Source: Camarhynchus parvulus (taxonomy: Eukaryota; Chordata; Aves; Passeriformes; Thraupidae). Taken from it: DNA of 64,000 bases. The translations under genes were made by a program, and so were the position numbers. The stretch's first letter is position 1, and each line of letters starts with the position of its first letter. Under the pieces are notes generated by a model, which did no database searches, was not told the DNA's origin, and was given only the letters and a program-made list of their open reading frames with translations. Shown in pieces: positions 38,024 through 49,724 of the stretch. The stretch lies in assembly GCF_901933205.1 (NCBI RefSeq), contig NC_044576.1:8465024-8529023 (forward strand), written 5' to 3'.

Positions 38024-39274
38024 CTCCCTCACAGCTGCCTCTAGTTGCTGCTTGATGAGCCCACACCGGCTCTGCACGTGGAGTTCTCTGCCAGCCCCCA
38101 AATGTCCTCCCTTCCAGGCCTGTCTATGGCATGGACAAAGCTGCCAGAAATCCTCTAAGAGAACACTGCTGGATTCACCGTGCAGGCAAAAAGAATTTAA
38201 CCCTGGGCTTGACCCAGCTGCTGCTGCAGTCACTGGTAACTCTCCCAGTTGATTTCAGTGCAACAAGGTCAATATTCCACAGTGCTCACAAAGGAGAGTG
38301 TCAGGAGAAAATAGGCAGGGTTCTGTCCTATGGTGATGGGAGCAATCAGTCTTTACACTACTAGACAGACAGTTAAGCCAGAACTGCTGTCAATGCAAAA
38401 ATCTCTCAACAGAAGAAAAGATCTTTTTTAGCCCAAAGAGCTGAGTATCCGCATCTTAAAGAGAGGCAGAACTGCAGAAGTTTTGTTACTCACCTTGCTA
38501 AAGCTTGATCAAAGCTATTTTTTCCTTCAAGAAGTCATATTCTCCTTAGTCACTGAATCAAAATAATGTACAGAAACACAATAACCACTCATTTATTTTA
38601 TAGCAGTCCTATAAAAATTCTGTAAAATATTTCTGGTGGTTTTCCTAAACATCATTTTTTTCCTCAATACTAGGTTTTAAAGATTTAAGATAATGGAACT
38701 TTCACAAAGGGATGGAAACTCAATCTATAAGTATCTGCACAAGATTAAAGTCTTGATAAATCGATGATGCCGAACAAACACAGGCAATTTTTTGCCCTCC
38801 ACATCTGAAAGCTCAGATTCTCAAGTTTGTCTGATTCAATAAACATGATCCATTAGATGATGGAGAAAATGAATCCTGCTACATCAAGTTATATAAAAAA
38901 TTCATTTGAGATGCTGGATTTCATCTCAAAAACATGGCCCTTTTCCAGGAGGGAGTAGTAAAAAGTAACACTATTTGCTTTAGCACAATAGACACTTCAT
39001 CTGGGTATTCTGTTCAAGATATGTAGCTAGATTTTATTCTAAGTCTGAAAATTGAAACCTGTATTGTTCTGTCTTCTTACCTGCACAAATTAACATACCC
39101 ATTAAGCATGCATAATTTAGTAATTGTGTCAAGAGATTCTGAAAATAATAAGAAAAAATAATAAATGTTTTATTTAATAAATAATAAATATATGGGTAAA
39201 AGTTTGCTTCATGCAGAGGCAGCTTGAGAAAGAAATGATGCAGTGGCTGCATCCATCAGCAGTCTACGGAGACA
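38024..39274. other. Gene-free stretch, possible 3' UTR side of the 39.3-kb exon
   Basis: No gene on either strand. If the 39275-39413 candidate is a real last exon, its 3' UTR would run leftwards through 39274-39150. The minus strand has AATAAA-like signals in the AT-rich section near 39160-39190 (the plus strand reads TTTATTTAATAAATAATAAA), which would suit a poly(A) site about 100 bases after the stop. Confidence 0.4.
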
Positions 39275-39413
39275 TTAGAAGTTCCAGGTATGAAGGGAGT
39301 GTAATTTCTTCTTCACTGTGTAGATATGTACGTAGTCACAATTCTCTGGCTGAAGAGGTTCTGCATCTTTGAACCAGACAACACTACTAAACCCCTCAAG
39401 AGTTATGTAAGCG
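39275..39413 (-). CDS. Candidate last coding exon, unknown protein
   Basis: On the minus strand TTTTCCTTCTATATAAGCAG ends at 39414 as an acceptor-like site. The following 139 bases supply the last base of a split codon and then 45 codons to a TAA at 39275-39277. The peptide begins AYITLEGFSSVVWFKDAEPL and ends KKKLHSLHTWNF. It has a balanced, protein-like composition, with aromatic and charged residues mixed and three CpGs retained in a CpG-poor region. The VVWFKDAEPL stretch resembles a strand of an immunoglobulin-type fold (V-x-W-F-K-D-x-E-P-L), but what follows does not continue that fold, so I do not assign a family. TTTATT/AATAAA signals lie about 100 bases downstream in the AT-rich flank. 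No upstream exon was identified within the window to its right. It could be a terminal exon of a gene extending beyond 39.4 kb, or chance. Confidence 0.38.
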
Positions 39414-39419
39414 CTGCTT

Positions 39420-41220
39420 ATATAGAAGGAAAATGGTATTAAGACTAAGAAAAAAATTTCAAAAAAATACACAGGGCTTCAAAGGGGCCCAACTATAAAA
39501 AATGGGCTAAAGAGGAGCAAAGAGGGGTAGAGTGAGGAAAGATGTCGTGGCAATGAAGAATGAAACCTGGTTCCCAGTGTGACCCCACTGTAAGTGACTG
39601 GACCGACTCCTTTAGAAATGTCTGTTGCAGGTTCCTTATCTGTAGGAAATTTATCCATTCTCGGAAGGTACAAGAAGATCAATTCATTCACATTTGTAAA
39701 ATGTGCTGGGGCATTTATATTGCAGTGCGACAAAATAAGAAGCTTTATAAGAATCTTTGATGCAGTCACGACAATTATGCTGTTTTATTACTACTATTTA
39801 ACATTTATTCAAAGTAGGGTATAAATCCCTCATGGTATAATTTTAAAACTCTCTTAGATCCTAAAAGCTCACAGCCTAAAACCTTGATCCAACACACATT
39901 TAGAACATGCACTCCAGAGCCTGCACCAACATCCACAAAAGGAGAATGAAAATATCTCACTTTCCTCCTTTCACTGACCTTTCTCTTTTCTTCACCTGAA
40001 CTTCAGCAGAATCAGTATCTTGTAAATTCAGAGCCAGATCTAATAACCACAGATTTCATTGCTCAGACAGCAATAACATCTTTACATAAATCATTCTAAT
40101 TGTTCACAATAATAAATACATAAAATGAATTCTTCACAGACACTGATACTTTTAAATAACAATTTATGTGAATCATATACAATGGCAAAGAGAAACATAT
40201 TTAAGACTTGAAATTGTACTGCTTGCATATCAGGCATCTGGACCCTAGCAACTGGAATATTGCCTACTCTGCCTGATATTCATCAGTATCTGTGCTCCAC
40301 AGAGATCCAAGACAGAGAATACACTCCCTAGATTTGAGGCAGTAAGATGAAGGAGGGAGGTAGAAAGAAGAGGAAAACTACACTTGAAATTGTATGGGTC
40401 ATAACAGTGCATCAAATGCCCTTTACCCCTCCCACACTGATTCTTTCTATACCTGAACAACCTCTTCCTCCTCCCCCAGGGGCTGTTCACAGGAACACTC
40501 CTCAGGTCCTGTCATCATCATGTCCAGGTGACGTGGAGAGTGCCCATCATTATCCATCTGAAACACTTTATACGAGTAGTTTATTGACCACATCTGGTCT
40601 GAAACATCCCTAATAGCAAAGTTTTTATTTTAAAGATTGTCTTCTAATAAGCAAGAGAACCTTAGGTAATTAAAGTTTACTTTGGCACTCACTACATTGA
40701 CGGTGTAGTGCCCTTAGGGGTCTGAGGACTAAGAACAAACCTAAGAGCTTGGTTACCACGAATGCCATCAAAACCTCTAAATTTGTAACTGTTTTAAAAT
40801 GCACCCTCCTTTCTAGCTGCAAATAGCAAAGTCCTGATGTGGTTGCCAAGAAACCAGTACTTGCAATTCACAGAGTTCAGGTTTGAGAGATATTTGCACT
40901 CACAAACATTTATAAAAGCAAAACTGAAGCCAACCAGACAATGTGATATAAATTCCCCTTATGATTTCTCAGTATCACCCTAAAACAAAGCACACATCCC
41001 AACCCTCCCATCTTCAGATTACTATGTTCTCAAAGAAATGGACTTTGTTCCAACTGCTTCCCTGGAACATGGAACTGCCTCCCTATGCACTCTGCCACAC
41101 CCAGCCTTGATGGGTTTCATGGACATCTCCTCATGAATTATAGCGCAGTCGCTGGGGTCCTCACCAACATCAAGCTCTTGTAACTCACTGTCCCACTTTG
41201 TGGATTACTGCACTAGTTCA
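39420..41220. other. Gene-free stretch, expected intron if the 39.3-kb exon is real
   Basis: No further exon with both splice sites was found. A pyrimidine-rich block CCTCTTCCTCCTCCCCCAG at 40461-40479 looks like a splice acceptor on the plus strand, but the frame after it has no companion donor or recognisable product. Confidence 0.5.
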
Positions 41221-41320
41221 CTGATTAAATCCGGAGTTAATTATGATTATTGTGCTGTAAAGCACCTTGGGAGACATGACATGAAAAGTACTAAAAAATG
41301 CAGTTGAATTTGATTATGCT
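41221..41320 (+). mobile_element. Ancient SINE/L2-type 3' tail remnant
   Basis: The order GATTAAATCCGGAGTTAAT, TGCTGTAAAGCACCTTGGGA, ATGACATGAAAAGTACTAAA and AAATGCAG resembles the 3' tail shared by old vertebrate SINEs and L2-like LINEs (known wording: GTTAAT..TGTAAAGCGCTTTGGGA..GATGAAAGGCGCTATATAAATGCAA). It is heavily mutated, and I cannot name the exact family. Confidence 0.5.
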
Positions 41321-41463
41321 GTACCTTCTCAAACCCATTTATATGTTAAAGACTGTCTTTTATTACATTGACTATTACATTTCATACAAACTCCAGTCTC
41401 AATCCAATTTTCCTGTGCCATTTTTAATAATTAATATTGCTGTTTGCAGACAGAGATTTGACA

Positions 41464-41590
41464 AGGTTAGGCCCTATTTGTGCTAGGCCCTGTACAGACA
41501 TAAAACAAATGGCATTTCCAGTAAAGATAATTCACCAGGTGTAAGAGCCAATGAAATACAAGAAAGACAAGATGAAACAACTGCTTGAGA
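41464..41590 (+). mobile_element. Ancient amniote repeat remnant (L3/CR1-like)
   Basis: GGCCCTATTTGTGCTAGGCC, CTGTACAGACATAAAAC and, after a gap, TACAAGAAAGACAAGATGAA follow the order of a very old amniote interspersed repeat (GGCCCCATTGTGCTAGGCGCTGTACAAACA...AGACAAGACAGACAAAG). Only short blocks survive. It lies 144 bp after the tail remnant at 41221-41320 in the same orientation, so the two may be parts of one old insertion. Confidence 0.5.
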
Positions 41591-44500
41591 CAAACAAACA
41601 GGAAGCCAGAAGGAAACCCCTGGGTAAATGGCAAACCATGAAACTATTTTAAACAAAATTGCTCACTGCTTTTAAATTCCCCAAAATGTATGTATCCACT
41701 AACTTCAATCATGCAATTCTGGTTTATTTTATATATTAATTCATTTTAGGGGATTAAGAATAAATAAAATGAGTAGTCAGAAAAGTTACAGGTAGTTCTG
41801 AAAATCCAAATAAAAAGATTTAAGATTTCTGCAATTCAGCAGGACACTGCTATGTTTATAGTAGTGCAATGAGTAGAATCTCATTGCAACAGAATACATC
41901 TTATACCCTGTGATAGTTTTCTGTTGTTGGGATTCCATAGATAAATACTTCACAAAAGGACATCCTTAAGTTGCTCCTTGACAGTTCAACTGCTCTGAAG
42001 GTACTCTGTAGTTTACTAGGTGATGCTTTGCTGTACTTACTCACTCAAACAGATGTGCTTCATCACTTCACCTTTTCTATTATATATTTTTTTCCAGTTT
42101 TTAATTTCTTTTCAATTTTGTCCAGTAATAATGTCATTGTAGAGGTATGAAAATGAAGAAAACAGTTATTAAGCCAGCATGGTAAATGTCTGTGAAGAAC
42201 AAATGGCAAAACTATGAAAAACTTTTCAGGAATGAACAGGAATTCAGACAAGGCTACAAGGCTTCAGAAATTGTGTGATCTACCAAAGTTTTCCCAAGGT
42301 GCTTTTCAACACAGTCTTGAAAGGATGGGATCAGATAATCTTCTTCCCTATAAACAAAAAGCTTTTCCAAGAGGAGCAAGTATCAATAAAGACTGCTGCA
42401 TATCCAGCATTGGATGATGAAACTTCCTTTCCAATACCCATTTGCAAATAAAGACTGAGACTTGATACAGCAAACCGAGTAATCTAGCCAGAGATTTAGA
42501 AACATATCTAAGTACAAATTTACATTTTGCCTTTAGGAAATGTTACTGTGTTTAATAGAGAAGAAAAAAAGGACTAGGAAAAAGTCAGGCTCATGGCACA
42601 ACTTTGGCCTACTTCAGTTGCATTGACTCTACCCGTTCTCGTATCCTGAATCCATGCTTAACAAAAAATTCTTATTTAATAAAAACCCCATTTTTAATGA
42701 AAAAATAGTCCTTCTTCCATTTACATTTGTTTGTCAGCAGCAGCACATTTCCTTTACAAAAAAATCTAACTATAACCACACTAAATTGATGGTAGCATTT
42801 ACCTGCAGAGGCAAAAAAAAATCCAAATAGTAAGCGGCAATTTTAAAAGCATAAAACCCCATTCTTTCTTATCTGATTAGTCCTGCCCATCTTCATGTAT
42901 TAAGGTTGTACACTCACAGCATTATCCTATTTGCAATCTTCAAACATACAAGGCTTTAGGACCAGCCTCTCTAGATATCAGTGACAGGCAAGCTTCTATC
43001 CTGCTAAGGAAGGATTATTGTCTTCCTGTTTCAGAAAGCGAGTGGGAATAATGAAATAAATTAACATTGTCTGTCTCTGCAAGTCACTGTGACTCCCCTT
43101 GTTTTAGTTCCTGTTATTATTAAGGCTTTCATCTAAAGAATATCAGCAGAAAGAGCAGAGTAGAAATATAAATTGCTATTGGAACAGGCTGATGCTACTG
43201 ATGACTTGGATTCATCACCTTTTAGTCACTAGACAAAGAAAGGAGGAGGAATGGGGGGAAATGGTACTGTAGTAATTAGAGATCCAGGTTCATTAGTAAA
43301 GGCTGGTTTTATGCAGTCAAAAAGAGCACTCTGTACCACAAATCAAGAAAATATGCACACATGCAAAACAAGCCAGAAATTTTTCCATAACTTTATATAT
43401 AAATATATGAAGTACAGTAATAAAGCAAGGAGAGATAATTGCATTACTGATTTAACTACTCAGTAGCTATGCCAAGAATGAAGTCAGTTTATTAGGTAAC
43501 TTCTCACACTGGAGTAACATCCAAATTTCTTTTGTATCATAGAATGTATTCTTTTAAATGATCAAGGTCACTCTTTAAACAGACTTTTTCTCCCTCTAGT
43601 TGTGCTTGTATCAGACTTTAAAGAATATAAAAGGAAATGTGATTTTATTCAGGAGTTCCTTAAATACTGTCAAATTTGTCCCTGTTCAGTATAAACCAGA
43701 CATTTGTCAAAGTGAATCAGCAACTGGCCACTCGCTGGCTAAAGAAAGCTGAGTCACTGCTTCTGATCTAACAGCAACATCCCACATCACATTCAGAATA
43801 CACATCAGTGTGTTGTTTACCAACCAAAAGGAAAATAAGTTATTGCCATGAGTCACAGAGAGAAGGGAAAAACCACAGAAATGAAGATGAATGTCTGGAG
43901 CCCAGAAGAACCGGAAACGATAAACAAAGCCCTGACACACAGAGAAGGCAGGAATCGAGTGCCAGGAAAAGACAAATACTGCTATAGATTCAGATGTCTT
44001 TCTCTGATAACAACCACAAAGATTAGTGTTTGCTGCCAGCTAAATCACAAAGAAAAATCTTCTACTGTCCTGTACTTCAGCCTGGATTATTAGATTGTAT
44101 TGAACTGTATAATTAGGCTATCACCAAATTAAGTATGGCAAAAGTTCAACTGCACTTCCTACAAATATAAATATGCTAAATTAAAGGGTTTTCTCACTGA
44201 AAATCAATAGTGATATAATCATGCATCTCTTTAACATTGAAGATGACATGTTTCCTTTCCATTAAAAAACTGCAGATTTGCCATGATTAAAGAATCAAAT
44301 GAAAAAATATGAACATTTCAGAGCCAGGGAAGAAGGAGCAGCTCAGCTCTGGTTCTAGCAGACAGAAACTCATCACCAAGAAAATGAACTGAGGAAGGAG
44401 GGTGTTTCCAGCATACCAACTAAAAAGTATAATCAGGAAGAGGATTAAAAGCATGCTTGTTCTGAATGATTCATGAAACATAATTTCTGCTCTTGCCCGG

Positions 44501-46005
44501 GTAATTAGAAGGCTTTCAACTCCAGAGATCTGGTTTGGAGCATTTTTTATTCTCAAAACTATTCAGCTAAAAGAGTTATTCTTCCTTTCAAATGTTGACT
44601 TCAAGGCAAGAGATGCAGAAATGCAAAATATGCTTTTTATCAATTAGTAAGAGTCGAAGATTTTAAGTTCCCCAATATCAGTCAAGGGACAAGAAAAATC
44701 AAGATCACTTCAGGGTGAGTTTCTGAGGAAGCATCCTTAACTACTACTCCACGATACTCTTGCTTGGGAAGAAAACATATGAAAAAGGCAAACAATATGT
44801 AATTTTAAAGAACAGCTATAGGGCAAAGCATATTGCATTCACTCACAAGCTTTTTTTTTAAGTCTGACTTTAGTTATTAAAAATAAAAAAGCAAACAAAG
44901 CATGATCAAAACTTTACTGCTGACTCTGCTTAATTACACACCTACTTGGAAATTCATGGCAACTCTCAGCACAGAAGTCTGATCTAAGTGCCTATGCTGG
45001 CAGACTTGACAAACAGGCTTATGAGACAGATCTGTTGTTTCTGTGCTCTGTGATGGGCTAATTTCTTAATCTGCATGTTGCATTACATGTTAATGAATGT
45101 CTTACATAGGATAATGCACAAAAATTCTAACGTAAGATGAGAAGCTTTCAGATCTAACATTGTCACTGGAACTCAGAAAAACAGAAAGCTGATAACAAAA
45201 TGAATGTCACAGATCTGTTGATGAAGCATGAAAAAGCTTCCTGAATGAATTAACTCAGTCTCTTGGGAGAGCAAGAAAATATTTCTTCATACAACATCAG
45301 AGGGTCTGTCTTATTTTTAACTCTTCTCCAAGTTCTTTATTTTATTAAGTTTTTGTTGCTAGAGATTGTGTCTTTTTTTCATAAGGTATCTACTAGTGGC
45401 TCCTTTCCAATTTCAGACTAATATTTTTTAATTCTATAAGTCTGGTTTTAAGAAGTTTCCTCATTCATTGGTGTTACCAAGTAACAAGTAAATAAGTATT
45501 TAAATTGCTAAATAGCTCTAAAACATAGATAAACTTTTCACAAATGTTTTATATTTTGTAAAACATGCACTGCTTTATTTTGCACAGACTGCTAAGCAAC
45601 AGTCACAGCTTAACCCTTTTACAGGGTCTGGATTAAAAAATGACAGGAACATGAAATATTCTTTATTCTCATCCATCATGTCAGCCATACAGCCACAGAC
45701 CATTTTTCCATCACTCCTATAGGGTTTTGGACTCCAGAAAGATTATCCATAACAAAATGTAAGGGGAAGAAAATTTCTCCATTCTCTAATCCTTTAAAAT
45801 AATTGTTTACTCTGTTCTAAAACAAGATGGTCTGCAAATCCTGTTTCCTGGAGCCTTTAGCAAACTGAGGTTAGGAGACAGGAGTTCAAAATAAGCTCCA
45901 ATTTTAAGTTATTACAAGTCAGAGAGGCAGTGAATGTTGCATAACTTTAATTCCTAGCTCCAGAGTATCCCTTTATTAACGCTTTGCTCCTTGGAATTTG
46001 TGTAT
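41591..46005. other. AT-rich gene-free stretch
   Basis: No gene. The block 44090-44280 has several ATTA/TAAT-type cores, no repeats and no open frame, and has the texture of a conserved non-coding element. The minus-strand frame at 44287-44556 encodes a hydrophobic peptide without splice context. A T10-like run lies at 44851-44859. Confidence 0.55.
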
Positions 46006-46010
46006 CTGTT

Positions 46011-46036
46011 TGTGTGTGTGTGTGTCTGAGCACACA
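46011..46036 (+). repeat. (TG)n microsatellite with inverted CA end
   Basis: About 15 bases of pure TG repeat, then CTGAG, then CACACACA. The TG and CA parts can pair around a short loop. Short and probably only weakly polymorphic. Confidence 0.85.
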
Positions 46037-46599
46037 CAGAACCTTCTGGCCAGCTGGGTTACATGAAGGTTATTAATCACACTCTCTCAAAACTTTTATG
46101 GTTTTTGTTATGGTGGCAGAAGAAACATAATTTTAGGCAACAAAGCTTAACAATCAAGATTTAATGAAAGGTAGAAAACTCATCAATACATTTATTTGAC
46201 AGTACTATTCTTGACTTCAACAAAATCACATCAGTGAGAGGCATAATGCACGCTGTCTCTAGAAATCAGTAACTGAGACTTTTTTTAAAGTAACAGTAAC
46301 AAACTTATTTTTCTGTTTCAAAACAATAAATAAGGGAAGTATCAAGCTTTCATCCTTCCTTGCTCTCTCCCGGAGCTGCATTTCTAGATCTGATAGGATG
46401 TAGGCACTGCAAAATATTCATTCCCTATTTAATAGCAATAAAGCAGCCAGAGCTGTTTCAAGGCTGCAAAGCCTTAATGGTCTAGGGTACTTAGAGGTGT
46501 ATTTTTATGACTGTCTTCTCCCTGGCTCTGGGCACTGAACAGACATGAATTGTGGTGCTGTCCAGGGCAAGGAAACATTGCCTTCAGTTAAGAGCAGGA

Positions 46600-46690
46600 G
46601 AACTGCAGGGCCCAGAGAATAAGTATCCTGACCAATGTTACACATCCACGTATCTGTAGCAGGACCGGGAGATTCTGGTTGAACCATCAA
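46600..46690 (-). mobile_element. MIR/L3-like remnant
   Basis: CCTGACCAATGTTACACATC, then CTGTAGCAGGACCGGGAGAT and TCTGGTT, align in order with the old SINE/LINE segment that reads TTGCCCAAGGTCACACAGC..AGTGGCAGAGCCGGGATTTGAACCC, the reverse of the usual MIR sense. About two thirds of the bases match by eye. It contains no gene. Confidence 0.5.
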
Positions 46691-46972
46691 GCTCACAAAC
46701 TTAATAAATTAAGGAGACAGAATGCAAAATGCTTTCTGACTCCACAAAATGTGCTAGGGGATGTTTATACAACACACTGCAGTGCATTGGGTAACACTAA
46801 AACTACCCTTACATTAGTTAGACTGGGAATATGAAACAACTTCCCATAGAGCTCTGTACTCTTGGATATAACCTACAGACATGAGAGGCAGAGCAGTCTG
46901 GACTGCACTGAAATTCATTCTGCCATGGAAATTGCTCTCAGTGTCTCAGATAATTTGTTTAAACCCAACCAA

Positions 46973-47008
46973 GCAATCTCAAATAAACTACTGCAATCTC
47001 AAATAAAC
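46973..47008 (+). repeat. 20-bp direct duplication
   Basis: GCAATCTCAAATAAAC occurs at 46973-46988 and again at 46993-47008, separated by four bases (TACT). It is a simple slippage-type duplication. Confidence 0.85.
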
Positions 47009-47080
47009 CTGGGGGTAGCCTTCCAGCCTAGGACATGGAAAACCAAGTTGCTACTTTCTGCTCTGTATCACACATCTTCC

Positions 47081-47215
47081 TGCACCTTAGGAAAGCCAGA
47101 GTCTACCTCGCGTTTCAGTTCCCCAGCTCTAAAATAAGAATACATTTGCTAAGGATAGGATTTCTCCGCCTCAGAGGGAAATTGAAATACTTCATAAAAG
47201 TTCAGGGAGCATTGT
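47081..47215 (+). mobile_element. MIR-type SINE remnant
   Basis: CACCTTAGGAAAGCC, TCGCGTTTCAGTTCCCCAGC, TCTAAAATAAGAATA, GCCTCAGAGGGAAATTGA and TCATAAAAGTTCAGGGAGC follow the order of the amniote MIR core (GACCTTGGGCAAGTC, CCTCAGTTTCCCCATCTGTAAAATGGGAATA, CACAGGGTTGTTGTGA, GTAAAGCGCTTTGAGA). It is in sense orientation, opposite to the remnant at 46600-46690. It is strongly diverged. Confidence 0.55.
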
Positions 47216-49697
47216 GAACATCCCAGAGAAATACTACTTTGTTTTTTCCACAAATTTCTCCAACTCATTATTCTCAGTGCAAGAGAACTTACCACTGCAT
47301 ATTAAATCTTTACATTTACAGTTTTTAATCTTCTGCATTCTAAATGTAAATATATTCAATTAAACTTACGTTGGATCTCTCTTTGCGAATAATCTCTCAT
47401 TTATTTTTCATATAAACAAACTTGAAATTCTTCTTTCCGTCAAGTTACTTATTTGTAGGCTACATTGGCGTATGATACTACTGCCTAGTTACAAAGTTAG
47501 CCATGCTGAGAAAATTGCCAGCAGCATTCTGTGTAAAACAAATCCCAAAAAAACAACTAAAAGAAACTATAGGATGTTTTATAGGAAAAAAAAAGGTAGA
47601 ACAACTGTCCTGTAATAAGTACAATTCTAATTCATAGTTGCACTGAAGTGATACCCTTGATAAATAACTAGAGATCCCTCAGCCTGTGGCCTTCCTCAAG
47701 TAAGGTCTTGACATTTACTTGCCCTGTCTGGTGTGACAGAGCACTGATTAGCTCTCTTTGCTTTCTATGAACTACAGGGGAATGTGCCACCCTTCCTTTC
47801 CAAAGACTTCCTTAGAATTACCCTCTGGAGATTCATTTCTTTCCCCAGTACTCACAGAAATGTCTACACTATTCCTTTCTACTCAAAAAAATTATAACCT
47901 CCACTGATGTGTCTCTTCCACTGTGTTGCTGCATTCATTATGCAGCACATCTCCAAATTCCAAGACAACAGGATGCTGACCCAGACAACTTTTGGAAAAT
48001 AGACTGTCTCTTCTAGTGCTTATAACAAAGCATCAAGGAAGACAAAGAGATAGATATTGGAAAACAAATCCTGAAAGGCGCCTCTGTTATCACAGCCAGT
48101 GAAATACATACAGGGCACATTTAATAAATTAATCAATAAATGAACAAGTAAATAAAGAGTAACTCAGAAGCTCAATATGGTAGAAAAGAACTGAAGATTG
48201 TCCTTTTCAAATGTGTACCCCCTGGACTTAACCAGGTTCTAGGGGGATAAAAGCCTTAATATTTATAAATATCCATAAAGCCGTTATGGCGCATCCTTAG
48301 ACATGCTCTTCATTTAAGCATTTAATTATAAGAAAGGCACAAGCAGGAAGAATTTGATTCTGGTATATTTAAATGAATCCACGATTAAGGACTGTATAAA
48401 AACTGTGACTAGTGAAGTTTCTGTCATTTTTCATTATTTAATTTTTTATATTCTTTCATTCGTTATTACTGCATTGAGGTGAATATTTCCCATTCTGCAG
48501 CAAATCCTCACCCTTGGGATTACATATTTGCACAATAAATATAGGATTATCTTCACCTACAGGAAATGAGGAGATAATCTTTGTGCTGTACACTCCATAA
48601 ATGACATTTTATTGTTAATACAGTCTTTTTTCCCATTGAGGCATGGAGAAAATGACAGCAATTACTGTCCTTTCTGAAGTTTTTTCTAGTTATGGTCAGT
48701 TTTTGGGAAAAACAAAGTTGCAGCCTAAGCTGGTGGAAAGATCTCTCCAGCCAGAAGAGCTCTGTAACATCTCTCATGCTTGTACTGGGGAAGCTTCAAA
48801 CTCCTGGCAGGAATTATTTTTGAAGTTGATGGGCACAGGAGCCAAATAACCTGATCAGGTTTGCCTGGCTGAGCCAGTCCACATGCACTGCCTACTAGTG
48901 ATTGCATTACATTGAACCTACACAGCATCTTTGGGGGATTCCTAATCCTCAAAGACAAATAGCATGGTAGGACCATTTGAAAAATGACCATCTGCAATGT
49001 GAACTTCTCTGTTTTCATAGAGACAGGTTGTATTATTTATTAACTTGGGCAAAACATAACCAAAGTAAAACCAAAATGCACTCCTGTCCTAAAACCCTGT
49101 GAGGAAAGCAAATATAAAGAGTGATTCAACTCTGTGATTTGAATCTCTCCTCTCTGATCTATGCTGAGAAATAAGCACATCACCCTCATGGACTGTGAAA
49201 TCTGCAGCCTTTAAAATACTCAAAATTTAATTTGACAAAGTCTTGAGCAACCTTATCTTCACTGGCCCTGCTCTGAGTAAGGGATTGACAACAGAATCTC
49301 CAGAAATTCCTTCAAGACTAAATTATCTTTTGATTCCTTTTACAGCTCTTAGAATTAACTCTTCACTTGGATGTCTCATCTTAATCAAAGCATTTCACTT
49401 TAAGTTACCACTTGAAAATACAACCACAGGCCTTATTATTGAAGGTTTCTTTTCCTACATCTCTATTTCCATTTCTTTTAAAATAACAAAGTGACCAGGG
49501 CTGAAGTGTTTCAAATTACCACTACTCACTAATACCAAGAGAAAGCAATTTCTTAGGGCTAATTTAATGCACTTCTGAATCCTGTAATTTATTTTGATTC
49601 TGTGTTCTCTCTTCCTTTCCAGGCACTCTGCCAAGGAAGTTAAAGAGGGTCTTTCTGGCTAGATTTCCAATATTCTTCACAGTTTTTTGTTTTGCTC
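47216..49697. other. Gene-free stretch
   Basis: No supported gene. CpGs are a little more frequent near 47370-47475 and at 48076-48290. Overlapping frames on both strands at 48550-49020 (up to 97 codons) lack splice sites that I trust. Confidence 0.55.
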
Positions 49698-49724
49698 GGG
49701 GTTTTTTGGGGAGTGGGGAGAGGG
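49698..49724 (+). promoter_or_regulatory. Canonical G-quadruplex motif
   Basis: Four G-runs are separated by short loops: GGGG, TTTTTT, GGGG, AGT, GGGG, AGA, GGG. It fits the G3+/loop 1-7 rule exactly and stands alone in AT-rich sequence. It is not associated with a promoter or gene that I can see. Confidence 0.85.

Noticed and set aside
37863..38252. 129-codon plus-strand frame, the longest in the window
   Set aside because: Its composition comes from a C-rich minisatellite. There is no start context, splice site or recognisable family, and the opposite strand is also open.
49100..49165. Possible L3-like remnant (GTGATTTGAATCTCTCC)
   Set aside because: Only one short block resembles the old repeat and the neighbouring blocks do not follow in order.
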